Shown piece by piece: positions 5,683 to 11,645 of a stretch of DNA of 13,749 nt. The position numbers and the translations under genes are program-made. Numbering within the stretch: the first letter of the stretch is position 1; the number at the start of each line of letters is the position of its first letter. The stretch is from Acidimicrobiaceae bacterium (GTDB lineage: Bacteria > Actinomycetota > Acidimicrobiia > Acidimicrobiales > Palsa-688): assembly GCA_003156795.1 (NCBI GenBank), contig PMHU01000144.1:2359-16107 (forward strand), given 5' to 3'. The notes under the pieces were generated by a model. That model was given only the letters and a program-made list of their open reading frames with translations. It searched no databases and had not been told where the DNA came from.

Positions 5683-7773
5683 CTAGCCGCTTTCGAGCGA
5701 CTTGGCGGCGAGGGCGGCCAGGTCGGCCATGATCCGGCCCAGCTCGAAGTCCTTGGGGGTGTAGACGGCGGCCACGCCGGCCGCGGTGAGAAGGGCCGCG
5801 TCCTCGGGAGGGATGATCCCGCCAACCACGACGGGGGAGGTGATGCCGGCCGCCGCCAGGCGCCTCATGACGTCGCCGACGAGGTCCATGTGGCTGCCCG
5901 ACAGGATCGAAAGGCCGATCACGTCGACGTCCTCGTCGCGAGCGACAGCCGCGATCTGCTCGGGAGTCTGACGGATCCCTTGGTACACGACTTCGAAGCC
6001 GGCGTCACGGGCGGCGACCGCGATCTGCTCGGCCCCGTTGCTGTGGCCGTCGAGACCGGGCTTGGCCACCAGAAGCCGGGGCGGACCGCCATGCGCAGCC
6101 GAGATACGCCCGACGCGCTCGCGGGCCTCGCCGAGCCCCGTTCTGGGCTGCTTGGAGGTTCCGGTGGGTCCACCTACGCCCGTCGGGGCCCGGTACTCAC
6201 CCCACACCTCGCGTAGGGCTTGGGCCCATGCTCCTGTGGTCCCGCCGGCATGGGCCAGGGCGATGGTGGCGGGCACGATGTTGGCCGCGGCCTTCCCGTT
6301 CGGACCACCGCCCGAGTTGTAGTCGGTCTCCGCCGCCCGACGCAGCGCATCCAGAGCCTTCACCACTGAATCACCGTCGTGTTGAGACCGCCACCGCTCG
6401 ACGTCGGCGACCAGCTCGGCTTCGACCAGGGGATCGACCTGCAGGATCGAGGCGTCGCCGCCGAGCGGCGACGCCTCTGTGGTGGTGAAGCGGTTGACGC
6501 CGACCACCGCCAACTCTCCAGCCTCGATCCGACGGGTCCGCTCAGACTGGCTGGCGACGAGGCGGGACTTCATGGTTTCGATGGCCTCGAAGGCCCCACC
6601 CAGGGCCAGGATCTCGTCCAGCTCGACCTGCCCCGCTTCCAGCAGCTCGGCGGTGCGGGCCTCGATCACCGTGGAGCCTTCCAGGATGTCTCCGTACTCG
6701 AGCAGGTCGGTCTCATAAGCGAGGATCTGCTGGATCCGCAGTGACCACTGTTGATCCCAAGGGTGGGGGAGGCCCAGGGCCTCGTTCCAGGCCGGTAGCT
6801 GCAGGGCCCGGGTCCTCGACCCGCGCGCCAGGGCCACGCCGAGGGCTTCGAGCACGATGCGGGGAACGTTGTTTTCCGGCTGCTGCTCGGTGAGGCCGAG
6901 CGAGTTGACCTGGACCCCGTACCGGAACCGGCGCAGCTTCGGGTCCCGCACTTTCCATCGGTCGGCGCAGATGCGGTCCCACATGGCGGTGAAGGCCCGC
7001 ATCTTGCAGGCCTCCTCGATGAAGCGGATGCCGGCGTTGCAGAAGAAGGAGATCCTCCCCACCACGGCCGGTAGCTCGTCGTCTCGCAGCTGGCCGGAAT
7101 CTCTCACCGCGTCGACGACGCTGATCGCGGTGGCGAGTGCGTACGCCAGTTCCTGCACGGGCGTCGCACCTGCTTCTTGGAGGTGGTAGCTGCAGACGTT
7201 GATGGGGTTCCACTTCGGGGCGTGACGGACCGCCCAGGCGATGGTGTCGACCGTGAGCCGGCGGCTCGGGGCGGGCGGAAAGATGTACGTGCCGCGGGAG
7301 AGGTACTCCTTGACGATGTCGTTTTGGGTGGTGCCTTGTAGTTGGGTGCGATCCACCCCGGTGTCGTCGGCCCGGGAGACGTATAGGGCGAGGAGCCAGG
7401 CCGCCGGGGCGTTGATCGTCATGGAGGTGTTCATCTGATCGAGGGGGATGCCGTCCATCAGATCTGCCATGTGGCCTTTGTGCACGACCGGAACCCCCAC
7501 CTTGCCGACCTCGCCCTTGGCTTGGGGGGCGTCTGGGTCGTAGCCGGTCTGGGTCGGAAGGTCGAAAGCGATCGACAGGCCGGTTTGGCCCTTGGCCAGG
7601 TTGGTCCGGTACAGCTCGTTGGACGCTCGGGCCGTCGAGTGACCCGAGTAGGTGCGCATCACCCACGGCGGGTCGGGGACCGGGAGCCTGGAAGGGTTCG
7701 CGCTGGGCTGCCGGGCCTGGCCGTGGGGCTCGGTGTCGGGATGGGCGGTGGGCTGGGCGGGGAGCTCGGCCAT
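5683..7773 (-). CDS. meaA: B12-dependent acyl-CoA mutase, ethylmalonyl-CoA mutase / MeaA type
   Basis: A 696-residue single-chain mutase. The TIM-barrel substrate domain covers about 30-530, with PWVMRTYSGHSTARASN, FDLPTQTGYD, MNTSMTINAPAAWLLALY, LQGTTQNDIVKEYLSRGTY, NVCSYHLQEAGATP and VNSLGLTEQQPENN. The cobalamin domain starts near 566 with KPGLDGHSNG, whose His (about 577) would be the cobalt ligand, and ends with GGIIPPEDA and VYTPKDFELGRIM. Classical methylmalonyl-CoA mutase reads FDLATHRGYD at the first signature; the FDLPTQTGYD form with a fused B12 domain fits ethylmalonyl-CoA mutase and actinobacterial MeaA. Such enzymes interconvert (2R)-ethylmalonyl-CoA and methylsuccinyl-CoA, but methylmalonyl-CoA activity is not excluded. 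ATG 7773 is chosen because GGGAGA (7788-7783) lies nine bases before it, while it touches the alternative ATG 7782. Confidence 0.87.
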   Translation of the reverse strand: MAELPAQPTAHPDTEPHGQARQPSANPSRLPVPDPPWVMRTYSGHSTARASNELYRTNLAKGQTGLSIAFDLPTQTGYDPDAPQAKGEVGKVGVPVVHKGHMADLMDGIPLDQMNTSMTINAPAAWLLALYVSRADDTGVDRTQLQGTTQNDIVKEYLSRGTYIFPPAPSRRLTVDTIAWAVRHAPKWNPINVCSYHLQEAGATPVQELAYALATAISVVDAVRDSGQLRDDELPAVVGRISFFCNAGIRFIEEACKMRAFTAMWDRICADRWKVRDPKLRRFRYGVQVNSLGLTEQQPENNVPRIVLEALGVALARGSRTRALQLPAWNEALGLPHPWDQQWSLRIQQILAYETDLLEYGDILEGSTVIEARTAELLEAGQVELDEILALGGAFEAIETMKSRLVASQSERTRRIEAGELAVVGVNRFTTTEASPLGGDASILQVDPLVEAELVADVERWRSQHDGDSVVKALDALRRAAETDYNSGGGPNGKAAANIVPATIALAHAGGTTGAWAQALREVWGEYRAPTGVGGPTGTSKQPRTGLGEARERVGRISAAHGGPPRLLVAKPGLDGHSNGAEQIAVAARDAGFEVVYQGIRQTPEQIAAVARDEDVDVIGLSILSGSHMDLVGDVMRRLAAAGITSPVVVGGIIPPEDAALLTAAGVAAVYTPKDFELGRIMADLAALAAKSLESG

Positions 7774-8066
7774 GGGCGACATTCTCCCATTTTCTCGATC
7801 AGGCCCGAGCCGAAACTACGCGCGCGACTCCGGCTAATTCACCCCGACCGATACTGAGGATTCGGCCTTCGGCGGCCCAAGTAGTTTCGGCGAGGGCTCT
7901 CAGCGCCTCCCTCGACGCGCGTCGCGACCGGCCCGCTAGCATTGCTCCCGGCAGCGGAGAAGGGGACCGCCATCCCAGGGTGAAGTTGACGGGTGCCCGG
8001 CCCAGTTCGGCGCACCCGTCCAGCCCTGCCTGCAGCCGGCCCGGTACCCGCTACGGTGAGCGGCCG
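7774..8066. promoter_or_regulatory. Divergent intergenic region between the mutase and S51 peptidase genes
   Basis: About 290 bp hold the start signals of both flanking genes. The main structure is an 11-bp inverted repeat with distant arms, listed separately. A TAGCAT hexamer at 7937-7942 could be a -10 element for the peptidase gene, with only a weak TCGACG 19 bases before it. The frame of the peptidase stays open back to 7980, but that extension lacks family resemblance. GGTGAG at 8055-8060 is the peptidase ribosome-binding site. Confidence 0.45.
7809..7891. repeat. 11-bp inverted repeat flanking 61 bp upstream of the mutase gene
   Basis: GCCGAAACTAC (7809-7819) and GTAGTTTCGGC (7881-7891) are exact reverse complements. 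The arms lie about 72 bp apart centre to centre, close to seven helical turns, in the region upstream of the mutase start at 7773. Such paired sites suit a regulator that loops DNA or binds two half-sites. Function is inferred. Confidence 0.6.
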
Positions 8067-8744
8067 ATGAGCGAACTCGTAGGACCGTTGGCCTTGGTCG
8101 GTGGCGCTGAATGGACCGACGGGTGCGACTTCGACCAGCAGCTGTGGGAGCTGGCGGGGAAGGCCGACGTAGTGGTGCTCCCCACCGCAGCCGCCTACGA
8201 GCATCCGCAGCGGGCCGTCGATACCGCGACCAAGTGGTTCGCGGCGTTCGGAGCAAATGTCAGGGGTCTGATGCTGCTCAACCGGCGCGACGCACTGGAC
8301 CCGGACGTAGCCCGCGACATCCGACAGGCCAAGTTCGTCTACCTGAGTGGCGGTTCGCCCATGCACCTCCGTTCGGTCCTCAAGGACACGCCGGCGTGGA
8401 CCGCGCTGGGCGAGGCGTGGTCGGACGGGGCGGTGGTAGCGGGCTCTTCCGCCGGGGCCATGGTGCTGGGCGACCCCATGGTCGATCCCCGGGGCGGTGC
8501 GTTGACGCTCGGTCTCGGGCTGATCAACCACGTGGCCATCCTGCCCCACTACGACACCTGGTCGGAGGAGAAGGCCCACCGCACGGTGCAGCTGGCGACC
8601 GGTCACTTGCGCATCGCCGCCATCGACGAGCGCACCGCTCTGATCCGAGACACCGGGGGGGCGTGGCGAACGGCTGGAGCCGGGGACGTTACGGTTTACG
8701 TCGACGGCAGGCCGACGGGTTTGAACGCACTGGCGAACCGCTGA
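8067..8744 (+). CDS. Peptidase S51 family protein (peptidase E / cyanophycinase-like)
   Basis: A 225-residue Ser hydrolase of the S51 family, a flavodoxin-like fold with a nucleophile elbow. The elbow is GSSAGAM with Ser128; the likely partners are His161 in AILPHYDTW and Glu188 in AIDERTAL, matching the Ser-His-Glu triad known for peptidase E. YLSGGSPMHL (92-101) is another family landmark. Peptidase E cleaves Asp-X dipeptides; cyanophycinases of the same family cleave beta-Asp-Arg polymer. The sequence does not say which applies here. ATG 8067 is preferred over the longer frame from 7980 because GGTGAG lies six bases before it and the conserved fold starts right after it. No signal peptide is seen, so it is probably cytosolic. 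A DUF4031 gene follows 31 bp downstream. Confidence 0.82.
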   Translation: MSELVGPLALVGGAEWTDGCDFDQQLWELAGKADVVVLPTAAAYEHPQRAVDTATKWFAAFGANVRGLMLLNRRDALDPDVARDIRQAKFVYLSGGSPMHLRSVLKDTPAWTALGEAWSDGAVVAGSSAGAMVLGDPMVDPRGGALTLGLGLINHVAILPHYDTWSEEKAHRTVQLATGHLRIAAIDERTALIRDTGGAWRTAGAGDVTVYVDGRPTGLNALANR

Positions 8745-8751
8745 AGGGAGG
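8744..8751 (+). promoter_or_regulatory. Strong ribosome-binding site serving a mini-ORF
   Basis: AAGGGAGG is the best Shine-Dalgarno match near the DUF4031 gene. It lies four bases before ATG 8756 and 24 bases before the DUF4031 ATG at 8776, too far to serve the latter directly. It starts at the last base of the S51 stop codon. Confidence 0.65.
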
Positions 8752-8755
8752 CCCG

Positions 8756-8779
8756 ATGCGGGCGGCGGCATCCGGATGA
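8756..8779 (+). CDS. Seven-codon mini-ORF overlapping the DUF4031 start
   Basis: ATG 8756 opens a frame encoding MRAAASG that stops at TGA 8777-8779. This stop overlaps the DUF4031 start as ATGA. The mini-ORF sits behind a strong ribosome-binding site, while the DUF4031 start has only GCGGCGG before it. The simplest reading is a short leader that brings ribosomes to the overlapping start (translational coupling). The peptide itself shows no recognisable function, and chance cannot be ruled out for so short a frame. Confidence 0.4.
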   Translation: MRAAASG

Positions 8780-9081
8780 TCCTGGTCGACGACGCCCGGT
8801 GGCCCTGGCGAGATCGGTTATGGGCGCACTTGGTCAGCGACGAAAGCTACGACGAGCTGCACCTGTTCGCGGCGCGTTTGGATGTTCCTCGCCGGGCTTT
8901 CCAGGGCGACCACTACGACGTTCCTGCCGAGTATCGGGAGCGGGCCATCGAGCTGGGCGCCGCAGCCGTGACCAGCCGGGAGCTCCTGTCTCGTCTGCTT
9001 ACCGCCGGCCTGCGGCTCCCGCCGGCCGCCCGCAGGCGTTCCGCCGGCAAGGTGGCCGGGAGTGGTCAACGGATCCCGTGA
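8776..9081 (+). CDS. DUF4031 domain protein
   Basis: A 101-residue protein that resembles the DUF4031 family. The N-terminus has V-D-D-A-R-W-P-W-R (about 4-12), then RLWAHLVSDESYDELHLFAA, a RRAFQGDHYDVP stretch near 39-50, and an alternating Arg/Ala/Leu helix with TSRELL. The family is widespread in actinobacteria and its function is unknown, so none is given here. ATG 8776 is preferred because the conserved DARWPW motif starts six residues later. It follows the S51 gene by 31 bp and overlaps a seven-codon mini-ORF. Its 3' end overlaps the response regulator gene of the opposite strand by 16 bp. Confidence 0.78.
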   Translation: MILVDDARWPWRDRLWAHLVSDESYDELHLFAARLDVPRRAFQGDHYDVPAEYRERAIELGAAAVTSRELLSRLLTAGLRLPPAARRRSAGKVAGSGQRIP

Positions 9082-9725
9082 TCGGCAGCCCATCGGATGA
9101 GCTCGTCGCGCCGAGTCAAGTGCAGCTTGTGCAGGATGTTGCGGACGTGGTTCTCCACCGTCTTCTCCGAAATGAAGAGCTCGCTCCCGACCTGTCGGTA
9201 GGTGTAGCCCCGACCGACCAGGCCGAGGACCTCTCTTTCGCGGTCTGAGATGGGATTGGCGCCACTGGATGTTCTGGCCACCCGCCGGAACTCGCCGAGG
9301 AGCAGGGTCGCGAGCTGCGGCGCGAAAGGCGGATCGCCCTGGGCGGCCCGTACCAGCTGGCGGTGCAGTTCGGGCCCGGGGGTCGACTTCGTCAGGTAGC
9401 CGTAAGCGCCGCTGGCCACGGCATCGAGGAGGTCTCGCTCGTGCTCGGAAACCGTGAACACGATGACCTTGACCTTTTCACCGTGGCGGGCAGCCGTCTC
9501 GCGCACGACGCGGAGACCCCCACCGTTGGGCATGTTTAGATCGCACACCACCAAATGGGGCTGATGGGCGTCGATCAGGCCGAGCGCCTCGATGGCGTCG
9601 CCCGCTTCGCCGACGACCTGGAAGGGGGGTCGCAGGTCGGCCTTGATCCCCGATCGAACGGTCGGGTGGTCGTCGGCGAGGACCACTGTGTAGACGGGCT
9701 CCTCCGGTTGGCTCGACACGGTCAT
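9066..9725 (-). CDS. NarL/FixJ-type two-component response regulator
   Basis: A 219-residue regulator. The receiver domain (about 12-125) has the acidic pair Asp18/Asp19 (VVLADDHPTVRSG), the phosphorylation site Asp62 (VVCDLNMPNGGG), Thr91 (VIVFTVSEHE) and Lys113 (GYLTKS). A LuxR-type helix-turn-helix (about 158-213) follows with SDREREVLGLVGRGYTYRQV and ISEKTVENHVRNILHKL. All key receiver residues are intact, so phospho-activated dimer binding to DNA is expected. The ATG overlaps the kinase stop codon by one base (TGATG), typical of translational coupling with the upstream kinase gene. An unbroken frame joins it to the front of the kinase gene only because of a frameshift there. Confidence 0.93.
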   Translation of the reverse strand: MTVSSQPEEPVYTVVLADDHPTVRSGIKADLRPPFQVVGEAGDAIEALGLIDAHQPHLVVCDLNMPNGGGLRVVRETAARHGEKVKVIVFTVSEHERDLLDAVASGAYGYLTKSTPGPELHRQLVRAAQGDPPFAPQLATLLLGEFRRVARTSSGANPISDREREVLGLVGRGYTYRQVGSELFISEKTVENHVRNILHKLHLTRRDELIRWAADHGIR

Positions 9726-10838
9726 CACGACCGCCAGCTCGGTTTGCGGACGGCCATCGGGATCGTGATGCGCACTTCGGCTCCTTCGCCGCCGGCCGAC
9801 GCGAACACGACCGTGCCGCCGAGGGGCTCGATCCGTCCCCTGATGCTCTGGGCCATGCCCACTCCCTCGTTGACCGCGCTGGGGTCGAAGCCGCAGCCGT
9901 CGTCCTTGATGCTCACGAAGAGCCCGCCGGACGCCTCCTCGACGTCCGCGAAAACCGGCCCGGGTGGCGCGCCCGTGCTTGGCCGCGTTCGTGAGCGCCT
10001 CGGTCACGGCTCCGCCGACGGCATCTACGGCGCTTCCATGCCAATCGGCGACGTCGTCGCTCACGGCAACGGTGGCGGTGGTGCCTGGCCAGGACTGCTC
10101 GAAGCGGCCTGCAGTCGAACGGAGTACGGCGCCCAGGCTGCTGTGGTCCTGATAGTCCCCGAACAGGTAGGCGCGCAGGTCACGCTCCTGGTCTCGGGCC
10201 AGCTGGGCGATTTCCGGTGACGGCGACCTGCGCTCGATGAGGGTGAGCGTCTGGAGCACCCCGTCGTGGAGGTCTCGGGCGATGCGATCTCTCACCTCGG
10301 CTTCGGCCAGCTGCCGGTGGGCTCGGCGTAGGAGGCGTATCACGACCGCACTCGCGGCCCCGAAGGCGATCCACTCGATCGCCGTGGAGGTAACGGCCAG
10401 CCAGACGCGTCCGGCCTGGCCGGGCGTCCAGCCGCTCACCGCTACCGCTACTGCGCGTGCCACCGCGAGCAAGGCGGCGGACCCAATGCCCCAAGCCATC
10501 CCACCCGCCAGCGCGGCCACGAGGATGGTCGGAACCGGCCAGCTGCCGGCGAGGGTCTGGCCCGTGAGGCGGCCCTGCTCCACCCATCCGTCGGCGGCTA
10601 CGACAGCGATGGCGACGGCTAGCTCGGTCCCGACCCATCCGGGTCGCAGGCTCTGCTGCCACGCGCCGTCGCGCAAGGCGAGGGTCGCTACGAGCGTGGC
10701 TGCGCCGGTGACCGCGACCGCGGTCACGGCGAGCGGGGCGTGGTGGACCCGGTGCAGGTTGGCGAGGGCCACCACGGTGAGCCACACCCAGGAGGCCCAC
10801 CGCAGTCCCGCGGCGCCGACCAGAACACCTCGTTCCAC
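9725..10838 (-). pseudogene. Sensor histidine kinase (HisKA_3 type) with a one-base frameshift
   Basis: The kinase starts at GTG 10838 and needs one base removed to read through to TGA 9727-9725; that correction gives about 370 residues. The N-terminal part has about five membrane segments (between residues 14 and 170). RDRIARDLHDGVLQTL follows with the phospho-accepting His191, then the N-box EALTNAAKHGRATR (280-293). The frame then shifts near 9959-9964, in the run CCCGGG. The adjacent frame continues with PVFADVEEASGGLFVSIKDD, then GCGFDP (G1 box), GVGMAQSIRGRIEPLGGTV and VRITIPMA. One extra base in the run explains the break. It is either a real mutation or a sequencing or assembly error; the downstream codons look unspoiled, which favours an error or a very recent event. 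The signal sensed is unknown. The partner regulator overlaps its stop codon. Confidence 0.8.
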
Positions 10839-10855
10839 CGCACCACGATGCCTTA

Positions 10856-11545
10856 TCAGGCGTAGTTGCGCGGTGACGGTCGGAGCTGCGAGTCCAGCCG
10901 ACGTCGCCGCGACGGGGGTGCCGTCGGATCCTCGCTGTCGAATCGGTGCAGGAAGCGATATGACCACAGCGCGACGGGAAGGGCGATGCTCAAAGAGATC
11001 GATACGTTGATGGCTCCGGCTAGGAGAGAGTCGTCGCGGCTACCGGGGGCCTTGACGAGCTCGGAGATCAGCTGGGTCGCGTACATGAGCAGGCGGGCGC
11101 CGCCGACGACCCCGCACGCCCATAGGAGGGTGATGGCGAGGGTTCGTCGCGGTCGTGACCACACCGCGACGGGGTCGTCTCGGTCCGCCCGGAGCGCCCA
11201 TCGGTGGGCCCACGCCGCGAACGGCAGCACGCACGTCAGCACCGATAACCACATGGCGAGAGATTGGCGGTGGAGCGGCCCGTTGAGAGCGCCGGTGAGG
11301 ATGTGTCCGACCGTCCCGAGGGCGAGAGCCGAAACGCCGGTGGTCACGAGCAGCGCCGAGTACCCGAGGGTGTGCTCGTTGAAACGTTTCCGGTAGCCAT
11401 CGGCGATCGCGGTGGCCTGGACCGGCGCCCAGCCCTGGCGGCGGAGCTGGTCCTCTACCCGGCCCGGGTGCACGAGGTCGTGCTCGCACCCGTCCAGCCA
11501 GGTGGAAATGTCGGGCTCCGGTCGGGGTGAACGGGTCTGATCCAC
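10856..11545 (-). CDS. Multi-pass membrane protein of unknown function next to the two-component pair
   Basis: A 229-residue protein starting with GTG 11545; GGAG lies six bases upstream. The N-terminal 55 residues are soluble and predicted helical. Four or five membrane segments follow, for example YSALLVTTGVSALALGTVG, LSVLTCVLPFAAWAHRWAL, ITLLWACGVVGGARLLMY and ISLSIALPVALWSYRFL. Two stretches look like an internal duplication: WAHRWALRADRDDP and WSYRFLHRFDSEDP both fit W-x-x-R-(W/F)-x-x-R-x-D-x-(D/E)-D-P after a membrane segment. The layout recalls the DUF5671 family, but that is tentative. The kinase start is 17 bp after its stop, so it is probably cotranscribed with the kinase and regulator and may be an accessory sensor. 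No function is assigned. Confidence 0.75.
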   Translation of the reverse strand: MDQTRSPRPEPDISTWLDGCEHDLVHPGRVEDQLRRQGWAPVQATAIADGYRKRFNEHTLGYSALLVTTGVSALALGTVGHILTGALNGPLHRQSLAMWLSVLTCVLPFAAWAHRWALRADRDDPVAVWSRPRRTLAITLLWACGVVGGARLLMYATQLISELVKAPGSRDDSLLAGAINVSISLSIALPVALWSYRFLHRFDSEDPTAPPSRRRRLDSQLRPSPRNYA

Positions 11546-11644
11546 GTCGGTCTCCGTTTCGTTGGAAGGTTCGACGTAAGTAGACGATGCCGGCGGCCAC
11601 CCCAGAAACCCCCCAACTGGAAATGGGGGCTACCCCGCAGCCCC
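11546..11644 (-). promoter_or_regulatory. Intergenic region between the EAL gene and the membrane protein gene
   Basis: Ninety-nine bases, mostly taken up by two possible hairpins described as a separate feature. The part nearest the membrane protein gene (11546-11575) holds its ribosome-binding site GGAG. A TCTACTT stretch (11584-11578, minus strand) is a weak -10 candidate. No confident promoter is seen. Confidence 0.35.
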
Positions 11645-11645
11645 C
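11609..11645 (-). terminator. Two mutually exclusive hairpins after the EAL stop (terminator or attenuator-like)
   Basis: Reading the minus strand from the last base of the EAL stop codon, GGGGGCT (11645-11639) pairs exactly with AGCCCCC (11631-11625) around a seven-base loop. The same C-run (11629-11625) can instead pair with the G-run at 11614-11609 around a ten-base loop, and that second hairpin is followed by TTTCT. Only one of the two can form. The layout resembles an antiterminator/terminator pair. The C-run and G-run could equally be a DNA palindrome bound by a regulator. Confidence 0.45.

Noticed and set aside
5512..6216. Plus-strand open frame of 234 codons opposite the mutase gene
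   Set aside because: It mirrors the B12-binding domain coding region; the composition is typical of a shadow frame.
7774..7782. Mutase start at ATG 7782
   Set aside because: The only good ribosome-binding site, GGGAGA, touches this ATG with no spacing but lies nine bases before ATG 7773. The difference is three residues and remains open.
7980..8066. N-terminal extension of the S51 peptidase starting at 7980
   Set aside because: The 29 extra residues have no family resemblance or signal peptide, and a well-placed GGTGAG supports the start at 8067.
9066..10967. A 633-codon hybrid histidine kinase-response regulator
   Set aside because: About 79 codons between the N-box and the regulator are out of frame; the correct ATP-binding sequence lies in the neighbouring frame, so this is two genes with a frameshift in the first.
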